From: Nocardia concava NBRC 100430
Lineage (GTDB): Bacteria > Actinomycetota > Actinomycetes > Mycobacteriales > Mycobacteriaceae
Assembly: GCF_000308815.1 (NCBI RefSeq)
Contig: NZ_BAFX01000104.1
Span: forward strand, 1-64,000
Direction: 5' to 3'
Length of the DNA stretch: 64,000 nt
Shown here: piece by piece, positions 7,492 to 16,424 of the stretch
Layout of the letters: every line of letters begins with the position of its first letter
Numbering within the stretch: position 1 is the first letter of the stretch
The notes under the pieces: generated by a model
What the model was told of the DNA's origin: nothing
Seen by the model: only the letters and a program-made list of their open reading frames with translations
The model's database searches: none
Program-made: the position numbers and the translations under genes

Positions 7492-9753
7492 GTGACCAAC
7501 ATTCCCTTTTTCACCGCGACGGTGCTGGGCCTGCCTCGAATCGGGCCGCGTCGGGAGCTCAAAACAGCGATCGAGTCCTATTGGGCCGGACGGATCGACG
7601 CCGACGCATTGCATGCCGTGGGGCGCGAGCTACGCGCAACGCAGCTGACCGAATCGGTCGCCGCCGGACTGGATTCGGTGCCGGTGGGCACCTTCTCGTA
7701 TTACGACCACATGCTCGACGCGGCGGTCATGTTCGGTGCGCTACCGGCGCGGGTGGCCGGAATCGCCGACCCGCTGGACCGGTATTTCGCGGCCGCGCGC
7801 GGAACGGCGGAGGTCGAACCGCTGGAGATGACCAAGTGGTTCGACACCAACTACCACTATCTGGTTCCGGAATTGGGGCCCGAGACCGAATTCGCCCTGC
7901 ACCCGGAGAAGCTGCTCGGCGAACTGGCCGAGGCGAAGGCGCTCGGGGTGCCCGCGCGGCCGGTGGTGATCGGACCGCTCACCTTCCTGAAGCTCGCCAA
8001 GGATGCCGAGGGCGACGCGCTGCGCCGGCTGGACGACCTGCTGCCGCTGTATCAGGAACTGTTGCGGCGCTTGGCCGATGCGGGCGCGGAGTGGGTGCAG
8101 ATCGATGAGCCGGTGCTGGTCACCGACTTGTCCGACGCGGAACTCGCGCTGGTCCGGCATGTGTACGAAGGGCTGTCGGCGGCCGCCGAGCGTCCGGCGC
8201 TGCTGGTGGCCACCTATTTCGGGCATCCGGGCGCGGCGCTGCCGGTCCTGGCGGACACCGCCATCGAGGGCGTGGCCCTGGACTTCACGGCCGGAACCAC
8301 CGTCGAGGACGTCAGCTCGGTGCCGGCGCTGGCCGGAAAGCTGGTGGTGGCGGGCGTCGTCGACGGCCGCAATGTGTGGCGCACGGACCTCGATCGCGCG
8401 CTGACCACGCTGGGCACGCTGCTCGGCGGCACCGGCGCGCTGGCCGTCTCGACCTCCAGTTCGCTGCTGCACGTGCCGTATTCGCTCGAGCCCGAAACCG
8501 CGATCGAACCGGAGCTGAGGTCCTGGCTGGCCTTCGGCGCGGAGAAGGTCGCCGAGGTGCGGCTGCTCGCCACCGCCCTACACGCAGGCACCGAGTCGGT
8601 GTCGGACGAATTGTCTTCCGCCCGTGCGGCTCTCGCGGCCCGCGCCGCAGACCCGCGCCTGCGTGACGACACCGTCCGCGCCCGCCTGGCCGCCCTCGGC
8701 CCGGAGGCCACCCGCCGCGCTCCCGCCGCGGAACGTCGTGTCCTGCAACAGGAGCGACTCCCGCTGCCTCCGCTGCCAACCACCACGATCGGCTCCTACC
8801 CGCAGACGCCCGCCATCCGCCGCGACCGCGCCGCGCTCCGCAAGGGCACGATCACGGCCGAGCAGTACCGCGACCGCATGCGCGCCGAAATCGCCGAAGT
8901 CATTGCGCTGCAAGAAAAACTGGACCTGGACGTCCTCGTCCACGGCGAGCCCGAACGCAACGACATGGTCCAATACTTCGCCGAACAACTCCGCGGCTTC
9001 CTCACCACCGCCAACGGCTGGGTCCAGTCCTACGGCACCCGCTGCGTCCGCCCGCCCATCCTCTACGGCGACGTCACCCGCACCGAACCCATGACGGTGG
9101 ACTGGATCACCTACGCCCAATCGCTGACCGACAAGCCGGTCAAGGGCATGCTCACCGGCCCGGTCACCATCCTGGCCTGGTCCTTCGTCCGCGACGACCA
9201 GCCCCTGGAAACCACCGCCAACCAGGTCGCCCTGGCGATTCGCGATGAAACGGTAGACCTCCAGTCAGCAGGCATCCGCATCATCCAGGTGGACGAACCC
9301 GCCCTGCGCGAACTCCTCCCCCTGCGAGCGGATGCCAAGGCGGCCTACCTCGCCTGGGCGATCACCGCCTTCCGCCTATCCACCTCGGGAGTCTCCGACG
9401 CCACCCAAATCCACACCCACCTCTGCTATTCCGAATTCGGCGAGGTGATCGACGCCATCGCCGCATTGGACGCCGACGTCACCTCCCTCGAGGCCGCCCG
9501 CTCCCACATGGAAGTCCTCGACGACCTCAACGCCGCAGGCTTCCACCTCGGCGTGGGCCCCGGCGTCTACGACATCCACTCCCCGCGAATCCCCTCGGCA
9601 GCCGAAATCACCGAATCCCTCACCGAGGCCCTGAAATCCGTCCCCGCCGACCGCCTCTGGGTGAACCCCGACTGCGGCCTCAAAACCCGAGGCCCCGCCG
9701 AGGTAGAGGCGTCCCTCCACAACATGGTCCAAGCCGCCCACACCCTCCGCTGA
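7492..9753 (+). CDS. metE: Cobalamin-independent methionine synthase
   Basis: The protein has 753 residues and catalyses transfer of methyl from 5-methyltetrahydropteroyltri-L-glutamate to homocysteine, the last step of methionine synthesis in the cytosol. GTG 7492 is chosen: GGAG lies eight to ten bases upstream and the protein then starts at VTNIPFFTATVLGLPRIGPR. Seen: the folate-type N-terminal barrel (FDTNYHYLVPE), the C-terminal catalytic barrel starting near TTTIGSYPQTP, the substrate motif HGEPERNDMVQYFAEQL, and zinc ligands in HTHLCYSEF plus the late Cys in NPDCGLKTR. The upstream riboswitch implies repression by B12. A strong terminator follows. Confidence 0.97.
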   Translation: MTNIPFFTATVLGLPRIGPRRELKTAIESYWAGRIDADALHAVGRELRATQLTESVAAGLDSVPVGTFSYYDHMLDAAVMFGALPARVAGIADPLDRYFAAARGTAEVEPLEMTKWFDTNYHYLVPELGPETEFALHPEKLLGELAEAKALGVPARPVVIGPLTFLKLAKDAEGDALRRLDDLLPLYQELLRRLADAGAEWVQIDEPVLVTDLSDAELALVRHVYEGLSAAAERPALLVATYFGHPGAALPVLADTAIEGVALDFTAGTTVEDVSSVPALAGKLVVAGVVDGRNVWRTDLDRALTTLGTLLGGTGALAVSTSSSLLHVPYSLEPETAIEPELRSWLAFGAEKVAEVRLLATALHAGTESVSDELSSARAALAARAADPRLRDDTVRARLAALGPEATRRAPAAERRVLQQERLPLPPLPTTTIGSYPQTPAIRRDRAALRKGTITAEQYRDRMRAEIAEVIALQEKLDLDVLVHGEPERNDMVQYFAEQLRGFLTTANGWVQSYGTRCVRPPILYGDVTRTEPMTVDWITYAQSLTDKPVKGMLTGPVTILAWSFVRDDQPLETTANQVALAIRDETVDLQSAGIRIIQVDEPALRELLPLRADAKAAYLAWAITAFRLSTSGVSDATQIHTHLCYSEFGEVIDAIAALDADVTSLEAARSHMEVLDDLNAAGFHLGVGPGVYDIHSPRIPSAAEITESLTEALKSVPADRLWVNPDCGLKTRGPAEVEASLHNMVQAAHTLR

Positions 9754-9762
9754 CCGAATGAA

Positions 9763-9796
9763 GCCGCCCGGCAGTCGATTCCGACTGCCGGGCGGC
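9763..9796. terminator. Hairpin terminator between convergent genes
   Basis: A perfect 15-bp stem (GCCGCCCGGCAGTCG and its complement) with a four-base loop lies ten bases after the metE stop and just beyond the 3' end of the convergent lipoprotein gene. It has no T tract, as is common in actinomycetes. It probably acts for both strands. Confidence 0.7.
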
Positions 9797-9807
9797 CTGC
9801 GCGAACA

Positions 9808-10386
9808 TCAGTTGGGTAAGGCGATTCGGAAGACCGCCGGTTGCGGTCTGGTGTCCGACGGGTCCCGCAGCAACAGGGTGTACGGCCGCTGCCGCGCATT
9901 GGTCGACTCGACGGTCAGCCAGCCCTGATATCGCGTATTCGGCTGCGAGACAGCGGGGAGCGGCTCCCGGCTGGCGCATTTGCCTGTCGCGAGTTCCGAG
10001 TCGGTCGTGACGCCGTCCCGGGAGAGCCCGCTGAACCACGTCCCCGAAAGCGACGAGGGTGGCATGACAGTCGTCTGAATGTCGAGCTGGAGAACGATTT
10101 TGGTGCCGGGCAGCGGGATGAGCAGCGGGCTTGCCGGGCTCGTGCACAGCGGGTTGACCTCAACCGCCGACAACGTCGCCTTCGCGGTGACGCCCTTGTT
10201 GTTCGACAGCTCGAAGGGCTGACCGATCACGATATCCACCGGGCCCGCGGGCGGCGCGGTTGTCGTCTGCGCCGGGGCCGACGAGCTACTGGGCCCGGCC
10301 GAGGAGGACGGGTCATCCTTTGCCGCACAACCGGATACGAGCAATACCACCGTCACACCGCCGAGCATCAACCATTTGCCACTCAC
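9808..10386 (-). CDS. Putative lipoprotein of unknown function
   Basis: The protein has 192 residues from GTG 10386 (GTG 10407 also possible). The N-terminus is a type II signal peptide: VSGKWLMLGGVTVVLLVSGC, with Cys20 as the lipidated residue of the LVSGC lipobox. A Ser/Thr/Pro-rich linker follows, then a beta-rich domain (DIVIGQPFELSNNKGVTAKA) with two further Cys that could form a disulfide. This resembles actinomycete DUF4352-like surface lipoproteins (immunoglobulin-like fold), but I cannot confirm the family. It is expected at the outer face of the membrane and is a single-gene unit. Confidence 0.75.
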   Translation of the reverse strand: MSGKWLMLGGVTVVLLVSGCAAKDDPSSSAGPSSSSAPAQTTTAPPAGPVDIVIGQPFELSNNKGVTAKATLSAVEVNPLCTSPASPLLIPLPGTKIVLQLDIQTTVMPPSSLSGTWFSGLSRDGVTTDSELATGKCASREPLPAVSQPNTRYQGWLTVESTNARQRPYTLLLRDPSDTRPQPAVFRIALPN

Positions 10387-10424
10387 GACCGCCAATTCTG
10401 GCACGAGCCAAGCGGGAATCGAGA

Positions 10425-11558
10425 CTAGGCCACGTCGAGGTGGCGGGGTGGGACGCCCACGTATTCGGAGAGGGGGCGGATGAGGGTGTTGGAGGCGGAT
10501 TGTTCGAGGATGTGGGCGGTCCAGCCGGTTATGCGGGACATGACGAAGATGGGGGTGAACATGTCTATGTCGAAGCCCAGGAGGTAGTAGGCGGGGCCCG
10601 TGGGGAAGTCGAGGTTGGGTTTGAGGGCGGTGGATTCGAGCATTTGGGATTCTAGTTCGGTGTACATGGCGAGCCATTGGGTGCCGCCGGTGACGGCGAC
10701 TATGTCTTCGAGGGCGGATTTCATGGTGGGGACTCGGGAGTCGCCGCGTTTGTAGACGCGGTGGCCGAAGCCCATCACCTTTTCCTTGCGGGAGAGCTTT
10801 TCCCGCAGCCATTTTCGAGCCTGGGCGGGGTCACCGATTTCTAGCATGGTGTGCATGACGGCCTCGTTGGCGCCGCCGTGCAGGCGGCCCTTCAATGCGC
10901 CGATGGCGGCGGTGACGGCGCTGTACATGTCGGATTCGGTGGAGGTGACGACACGGGCGGCGAAGGTGGAGGCGTTGAAGCTGTGTTCGGCGTAGAGGAT
11001 CAGGGAGGTTTCGAAGGCTCGGATCAGGCGGGGGTCGAGATGCGGTGCGGTGGGGGTGGATTCGCCGAAGCACATGTGGAGGAAGTTCTCGGCGAAACCG
11101 CGGGACGGATCGGGTGGGATGGGATCGAGGGAGCGGCGGCGGCGCAGGTCTGCGGCGATGACCGTGGGCAGGACGGCTGTCAGCCGTAAAGCCTTGGCCA
11201 GTAGTTCATTTCGTCCGGTGCCACGGTCTTCGAGAGGGTCTTCCGCGCCGAGGTAGCTGACCACGGTACGGACCACGTCCATCGGGTGGCAGGTTTCGGG
11301 GAGGCGGGCGATGAGGGCGAGCAGGGAGCGGTCGGCGGTGCGGAGGGCTCGCTCGCGTTGGCAGAGGGCTTGGAGCTCTTGGGGATTGGGAAGTTCGCCG
11401 TGCCAGAGGAGGTAGGCCACCTCTTCGAAGGAGCGGTGGCGGGCCAGGTCCTGGACGGCGTAGCCGCGGTAGGTGAGGGTGCTGGTTTCGGGGACGACCT
11501 TGGAGATGGCGGTGGTGTCGACCACGACGCCCGCCAGGCCCTTCTTGATGTCGGTCAT
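10425..11558 (-). CDS. prpC: 2-methylcitrate synthase / citrate synthase 2
   Basis: The protein has about 377 residues and condenses propionyl-CoA (and acetyl-CoA) with oxaloacetate, the first step of the methylcitrate cycle. Seen: KKGLAGVVVDTTAISKVV, the PrpC/GltA1 N-terminus; GRLHGGANEAV with the first catalytic His; MGFGHRVYKRGDSR with the second; and LDFPTGPAYYLLGFD. The start is ATG 11558, or GTG 11567 overlapping the prpB stop as GTGA. Either way it is translationally coupled to prpB. It looks closer to M. tuberculosis PrpC than to housekeeping GltA2. Confidence 0.95.
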   Translation of the reverse strand: MTDIKKGLAGVVVDTTAISKVVPETSTLTYRGYAVQDLARHRSFEEVAYLLWHGELPNPQELQALCQRERALRTADRSLLALIARLPETCHPMDVVRTVVSYLGAEDPLEDRGTGRNELLAKALRLTAVLPTVIAADLRRRRSLDPIPPDPSRGFAENFLHMCFGESTPTAPHLDPRLIRAFETSLILYAEHSFNASTFAARVVTSTESDMYSAVTAAIGALKGRLHGGANEAVMHTMLEIGDPAQARKWLREKLSRKEKVMGFGHRVYKRGDSRVPTMKSALEDIVAVTGGTQWLAMYTELESQMLESTALKPNLDFPTGPAYYLLGFDIDMFTPIFVMSRITGWTAHILEQSASNTLIRPLSEYVGVPPRHLDVA

Positions 11559-11563
11559 GGGAA

Positions 11564-12466
11564 TCACTCGCTCACGGTGAAGTTGAAGATGTCGGCGTCG
11601 AAGGCGTTGTAGCCGCGGTAGTCCAGCAGGTCGTACAGGCGGGACCGGGTCTGCATGCGGTTCAGGAGCGCGGATTGCGTTCCGGTTCGGTCGATTTCAC
11701 GCAATCCGGTCTCGATGGCGTACATGGCCAGGCGCAGGGTGGTGACCGGATAGATGACGGCGTTGTAGCCGAGCGACTCCAGCTGGCCGGCGGACAGCAA
11801 CTCGGATTTGCCGAACTCGGTCATATTGGCCAGCAGCGGGATATCGACGGCAGCACGGAATTTAGCGAACTCTTCGGCGGTCTGGAGCGCCTCGGTGAAG
11901 ATCAGGTCCGCGCCCGCGTCGGCATAGGCCTTGGCCCGGTCGATCGCCGCGCCCAGCCCCTCCACGCCCCGGGCGTCGGTGCGCGCGCAGATCACGAAAT
12001 CCGGATCCCGGCGCGCACCGACGGCCGCCCGCAAACGCCGCACCATGTCCTCGACCGGCACCAGCGATTTCCCGTCCAAATGCCCGCAGCGCTTGGGATT
12101 CACCTGATCCTCCAGATGACAGCCCGCCAGCCCGGACTCCTCGAGCAATCGCACGGTCCGCGCCGCGTTCATCGGCTCCCCGAACCCGGTGTCGGCATCG
12201 ATCAACACCGGCAGATCGGTGACCCGCGCGATCTGCCGACCCCGCTCGGCCACCTCGGTCAACGTGGTCAGCCCGATGTCCGGCAACCCCAGCTCGGCCG
12301 ATACGACGGCCCCGGACACGTACACGCCTTCGAAGCCGATCTCCTGAATCACCTTGGCCACAAGGGGATTCAGCGCTCCCGGCCAGCGCTGTATCCGCCC
12401 GCTCGCCAGTCCCGCCTGCAGTGCGGCCCGCTTCTCCCCCGTCGTGAGCCCGCTCACCGCACCCAC
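11564..12466 (-). CDS. prpB: 2-methylisocitrate lyase
   Basis: The protein has 300 residues of the isocitrate-lyase/PEP-mutase superfamily and splits 2-methylisocitrate into pyruvate and succinate. Seen: the catalytic loop motif NPKRCGHLDGK, the metal-site segment VLIDADTGFGEP, HLEDQ, and ICARTDARGVEGL. The KRCGH loop and the length of about 300 residues separate it from isocitrate lyase (about 430 residues). It overlaps prpC by four bases. M. tuberculosis lacks a dedicated prpB and uses Icl1; this organism has its own enzyme, so the methylcitrate cycle is self-contained here. Confidence 0.95.
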   Translation of the reverse strand: MGAVSGLTTGEKRAALQAGLASGRIQRWPGALNPLVAKVIQEIGFEGVYVSGAVVSAELGLPDIGLTTLTEVAERGRQIARVTDLPVLIDADTGFGEPMNAARTVRLLEESGLAGCHLEDQVNPKRCGHLDGKSLVPVEDMVRRLRAAVGARRDPDFVICARTDARGVEGLGAAIDRAKAYADAGADLIFTEALQTAEEFAKFRAAVDIPLLANMTEFGKSELLSAGQLESLGYNAVIYPVTTLRLAMYAIETGLREIDRTGTQSALLNRMQTRSRLYDLLDYRGYNAFDADIFNFTVSE

Positions 12467-12483
12467 CCGCCTAGGCTGGCACC

Positions 12484-12660
12484 ATGACCGACCAGCCGCG
12501 CCTGCGCTACCGAATGATCACCGGACCCGATGACGCGAAATTCTGCGAGCGCATCAGCGCCCTGCTGGACGAGGGTTACCGGCTGTACGGATCGCCGTCG
12601 GTGACCTTCAACGGCACCTCGGTCATCGCCGCACAGGCGGTGGTGTGGGGAGAGGACTGA
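12484..12660 (+). CDS. Small DUF1737-family protein
   Basis: The 58-residue product is read from ATG 12484. RMITGPDDAKFCERISALL, then DEGYRLYGSPSVTFNG and VIAAQAVVW match the short DUF1737 fold, known only from uncharacterised bacterial proteins that recur in this form. It lies on the opposite strand inside the prp locus: it starts 17 bases from the prpB start and ends 20 bases from the prpD stop, so prpD-to-prpB read-through would be antisense to it. No role is known. Confidence 0.8.
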   Translation: MTDQPRLRYRMITGPDDAKFCERISALLDEGYRLYGSPSVTFNGTSVIAAQAVVWGED

Positions 12661-12680
12661 ACCACTTCGCGTGGGAGTGA

Positions 12681-14192
12681 TCATGCGAAGATCCCCCGTC
12701 CGGTCGCCGGGGCGCGATCGAGCACGTCCGGGGAGACGGTGAACGTCAGCTGATCTAGTTCACCCGCACGGAGTTCAGGGGCGCGCTCGGCGGCGGCTAG
12801 GAACCGGTCCTGTTCGGCCGGTTCCAGAACGCCTTCGGTGAGGGTACGGAACTTCTCGATGTATTGCGCACGCCCGAAGGGCCTGGCCCCCAAGGGATGT
12901 GCGTCCGCGACGGCCAGTTCATCGCTGATCACCTCACCACTACGCAACGCGATCTCGGCACGGCAGCCGAACGCCTTCTCCGCCGGATCGGTCGAGTGAT
13001 AGCGGCGGGTCCACTCGGGATCTTCGACCGTGGAGATCTTCCGCCACAGCGCGACCGTATCCGCACGCCGCGCACGATCCGGCGCGTAGGAGCGTTCGTG
13101 ATGCCACCCGCCATCCTGCAACGCGACCGCGAAGATATAAGGCACCGAGTGATCGAGGGTCTCGCGGCTCGCGGTCGGGTCGTACTTCTGCGGATCGCCC
13201 GAGCCACTGCCGATCACCACATGCGTGTGATGGCTGGTGTGCAGCACGATCGACTCGATCTCATCGAGATCACCCAGCCGCGAACGCATCCGGCGCGCCA
13301 GATCGATGGGCGCCTGACTCTGGTACTCGGCGGAGTGCTCCTTCGTGTAGCTGTCGAGAATCGCGCGCTTGGCCTCCCCGGGACCGGGCAGCGGCACCCG
13401 GTAATCGGCCTCGAATCCGCCCAGCAGCCTTGCGATCACGCCATCGGCCCCCTCCCAGATGGGAGCGGGCGCGCCCTCCCCGCGCATGGCCCGATCGACC
13501 GCCTCGATCGCGGCCTTCCCGGCGAAGGCGGGCGCGAACGCCTTCCAGCTGGAGATCTCCCCCTTCCGCGACTGCCGGGTCGCGGTCGTGGTGTGCAACG
13601 CCTGCCCGACCGCCTGATAGATCACCCCGGCATCGAGCCCGAGCAGCGTCCCGATCCCGGCCGCCACCGACGGCCCGAGATGCGCCACATGGTCGATCTT
13701 GTGCTCGTGCAGGCAGATTCCCCGCACCAGGTCGATCTGGATCTCGTATCCCGTTGCCAGCCCGCGAATCAGCTCGGCCCCGCTACGCCCCGCATGCTGG
13801 GCGACCGCCAGGATCGGCGGAATATTGTCGCCGGGGTGTGAGTATTCGGCGGCCAGGAAGGTGTCGTGGAAGTCCAGCTCCCGCACCGCGACCCCGTTCG
13901 CCCACGCCGCCCACTCGGGCGAGAAGCGCTGCCCGCCGGGCAATCCGAACACCGTCGCCCCCGGCGAGTACGGATGCGCCTGCGCCTGCCGCCGCGCGGT
14001 GGTCACCGGCCGGCGCAGCACCGCGGCGGCGGCCACGGCGGCATTGTCGATGAGGCGGTTGACGATCATGTCGGTGACGGCGGCCGGTACCGGCACCGGG
14101 TCGACGGCCACCTCGGCGATCCGGGTGGCCAGATGCTCGGAGCGCGGGAACTCCTCGGCCGAGGAGTGCGCGCGAACGGAATAGGACTTCAT
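12681..14192 (-). CDS. prpD: 2-methylcitrate dehydratase
   Basis: The protein has 503 residues of the MmgE/PrpD family and dehydrates 2-methylcitrate to 2-methyl-cis-aconitate. Seen: the start MKSYSVRAHSSAEEFPRSEH, the internal ELDFHDTFLAAEYSHPGDNI with conserved His/Asp, GYEIQIDLVRGICLHEHKID, and TTTATRQSRKGEISSWKAF, all typical of the PrpD subgroup rather than iminodisuccinate epimerase. It is upstream of prpB on the same strand, with the DUF1737 gene between them. Together with PrpB and PrpC it completes propionyl-CoA detoxification, relevant to odd-chain lipid and cholesterol catabolism. Confidence 0.95.
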   Translation of the reverse strand: MKSYSVRAHSSAEEFPRSEHLATRIAEVAVDPVPVPAAVTDMIVNRLIDNAAVAAAAVLRRPVTTARRQAQAHPYSPGATVFGLPGGQRFSPEWAAWANGVAVRELDFHDTFLAAEYSHPGDNIPPILAVAQHAGRSGAELIRGLATGYEIQIDLVRGICLHEHKIDHVAHLGPSVAAGIGTLLGLDAGVIYQAVGQALHTTTATRQSRKGEISSWKAFAPAFAGKAAIEAVDRAMRGEGAPAPIWEGADGVIARLLGGFEADYRVPLPGPGEAKRAILDSYTKEHSAEYQSQAPIDLARRMRSRLGDLDEIESIVLHTSHHTHVVIGSGSGDPQKYDPTASRETLDHSVPYIFAVALQDGGWHHERSYAPDRARRADTVALWRKISTVEDPEWTRRYHSTDPAEKAFGCRAEIALRSGEVISDELAVADAHPLGARPFGRAQYIEKFRTLTEGVLEPAEQDRFLAAAERAPELRAGELDQLTFTVSPDVLDRAPATGRGIFA

Positions 14193-14330
14193 GCCTTCGC
14201 ACGCTACTCACGCCGCTGACCTCGAAAAACGGCTCACAGCTGCGAATTTCGGCGAGCGAATCCGCGCCGATTCGCGAATTCCGCCAAGCCGAGTGCTCCA
14301 CGCCGTCATCCCGAGATGACAGGGAGTCCG

Positions 14331-15215
14331 TCAGAAGTGGCGGATACGGTGGGAGTCGACGCCCTCGCCGATGCGCCGCGCGGCTGCCGTCAACTCGGTC
14401 ACGTAGGCGCGGCGCTCCGCCCGCGTCACATCCTCCCGCAACGGCCCGATCTGCAACTCCATCACCGCATGCCCGCCCCCGTCGAAAACCGGTGCGCTGA
14501 TATAGCTCACGGGCAGCGCGACCGCACTGTCCATCGTGGCCCGGTCGTACGCGCTCCCGCCGATCGCCGCCAGCTGCGCCAGCACCCGCCCCCGCAATTC
14601 CGAACTCGCGGGCTGATCGGCGAGGTGGTCGGCGACCTCGGACAGCACGCGCAGATTCGGCAGACTGTCGGGCTCCAGCCGCCACGCGCAGTACCCGGTC
14701 TCGCGCAGGGTGGCGAGCACGGCGCGATATTCGTCACGCCGCTCGGGTCCCCGGGTCTCGAGCCAATCCTGTTGGCGGGCAGTACCCCAGTGCGCGATGA
14801 TCGCCGCCCCGGCGGGCGCCAGCAGCGGGATCCGCGCCCCCGATTCGATGCCCACGGTGTAGCGGTCCCGGGTGACGGCCAGGAATTCCAGATGGTCCAG
14901 GGTGATGGTGGTCAGCGCCGCCCCGCAGTCGACCCGATCGGCCAGCCGCGCCAATTCCCGGTCCAGCCAGGCCCGATCGTCCCGGCCGCCGTCCGCGTGC
15001 CGCCCGAGCGCGGCGAGCGCGGGCCCCAATTCGTAGCTGAGATCGGGCAGCCGGTGCACCCACCCGCGTTCGGCGAGCGTGGCCAGGATCGCGCCCGCGG
15101 TGGACCGATTCAACTCCAGGCTGTCGGCGATCTCGGCCGACGTCAGAGGCCCGGCCCTTGCGGCTAGCAACTCCACGATCGAGACGACCCGTTGCGTGGG
15201 CGGCGAGCTTTGCAC
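14331..15215 (-). CDS. IclR-type transcriptional regulator
   Basis: The protein has 294 residues from GTG 15215, with AGGAG eight bases upstream. The N-terminus is a winged helix: QRVVSIVELLAARAGPLTSA followed by EIADSLELNRSTAGAILATL, a standard IclR recognition helix. The rest (about residues 75-270) fits the GAF-like ligand domain of the family (YTVGIESGARIPLLAPAGAA). It lies immediately upstream of prpD on the same strand, separated by 138 bases, so it is a positional candidate for controlling the prp genes alongside the PrpR-like protein at 16425. The ligand is unknown. Confidence 0.8.
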   Translation of the reverse strand: MQSSPPTQRVVSIVELLAARAGPLTSAEIADSLELNRSTAGAILATLAERGWVHRLPDLSYELGPALAALGRHADGGRDDRAWLDRELARLADRVDCGAALTTITLDHLEFLAVTRDRYTVGIESGARIPLLAPAGAAIIAHWGTARQQDWLETRGPERRDEYRAVLATLRETGYCAWRLEPDSLPNLRVLSEVADHLADQPASSELRGRVLAQLAAIGGSAYDRATMDSAVALPVSYISAPVFDGGGHAVMELQIGPLREDVTRAERRAYVTELTAAARRIGEGVDSHRIRHF

Positions 15216-15456
15216 GCGGGTCTCCTAGCGTCTCTGATCAGCTTGCGATCCCATGCAGGACGTTTTGCCTGATCGTGGTCACGCCCTGGTTTCGGTGGTC
15301 TGCGCGAGGCAGTCCGGGCCGGTCCGTTGGTGCGTGTCCCTCCGGACGCTGGCCGACACAACCCGAAGACTGTGCCGGGGAGGGAACCTCACGTCGCCTG
15401 GGCGCGAGGCGGTTGATCCACCCTGACTTTACACACATGCATGAACTCGGGATACG

Positions 15457-16208
15457 AATAATCGCATCGAGGATGCCGCGCATGGCGACCATTGCCGTGG
15501 ACCTGATGTTCGGCAAGCTCATCGGATCCGCAGGACATCATCGCCCGCATCGATATCGCCGAACTGACCACCCGCCTGCGCGAACCCCTCGACGCCGGTG
15601 TCGACTACATGGTCCGTTCCCCTTTGCTCATGCCCGCTTTCGGTGGTTTCACCGGTTTGGTCACCGACTGGCTGGCGCTGCAGATGATCTTCCGCCCGAT
15701 CCGCCCGGTCGGTATCGGACCGTTCAGATGGCACGGCCTCTTCCACAAGCGCCGCGACCAGGTCTGCACCGACTACGGCGACCTCATCGCCACCGAGATC
15801 CTCACCCTGGCACGCATTCTCGAGGCCGTCCTGAACGGCGAACGTGCCGACCGGTTGGCCTCGTTGCTCAGCCGCCACGTCAGCGAGTTCCTGAACCTGC
15901 AGACCGGCCCGGCCCGGCCGATCGTCATGCTGGTCGCCAGCGACAGCCTCACCGCAATCGAGCGCGATGCGGTCACCTTCGTGCTCGATCACGTCAAGGC
16001 CGCCGCACACTCCGGCTTCGATCAGCACGCCATCGAGGCGCTCGACGTCCGCAACCTGGTGATCGAGAAGACCAAGCAACTGACCGACGACGAATACGAG
16101 GGCCTGCTGCGCCCGGCGTTCAAACAGGACGAATGGAAGCTGGTCGCCATCGGCGCGGTGCTCGGGTTTCTGGTCGGCGAACTCCAGGTTCACCTGATTT
16201 TGGGATGA
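15457..16208 (+). pseudogene. DUF445-family membrane protein, 5'-truncated and frameshifted
   Basis: The downstream frame (from ATG 15609, 199 residues if translated) carries PLLMPAFGGFTGLVTDWLAL, QMIFRPIRP, and the C-terminal anchor EWKLVAIGAVLGFLVGELQV of DUF445 proteins. Upstream in another frame, 15480-15521 reads RMPRMATIAVDLMFGKLI, the usual family segment preceding the central domain; dropping one G near 15524 joins it to DPQDIIARIDIAELTTRL in the second frame. Intact members have about 400 residues with an additional N-terminal membrane segment that is absent here. A sequencing error could explain the frameshift but not the missing 5' part. Approximate left boundary. Confidence 0.6.
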
Positions 16209-16381
16209 GCCCGCCGATTTCGGCCCACATTCCGAACGTCGTTCCACTCCGGTGACGAAGGGTTGGTCGTACGATGGGGACTCGCGCGCCAAACCGCCCG
16301 TAGTACCGAATTCGCATGCTACGCAGCACCGTCGGCATGATGAAGTGCCACGCAGATAAGCGAAGTTGCCGCGAGTCTCCC

Positions 16382-16403
16382 CAATTTGCGATGTTTGCGA
16401 AGC
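16382..16403. promoter_or_regulatory. Candidate operator for the PrpR/RamB-type regulator
   Basis: Two TTTGCG half-sites (16384-16389 and 16393-16398) lie 30-40 bases before the regulator's start. RamB and PrpR bind TTTGCAAA-type motifs, so this is a plausible autoregulatory site, although neither half is a perfect match. No equally clear copy was noticed ahead of prpD. Confidence 0.3.
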
Positions 16404-16424
16404 CGACTCGGTACCATCCTGCAC

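Noticed and set aside
14296..14330. Third copy of the palindromic element (GTCATCCCGAGATGAC)
   Set aside because: Only a 16-base palindrome is shared with the arm ends; it may be a core remnant but cannot be assigned safely.
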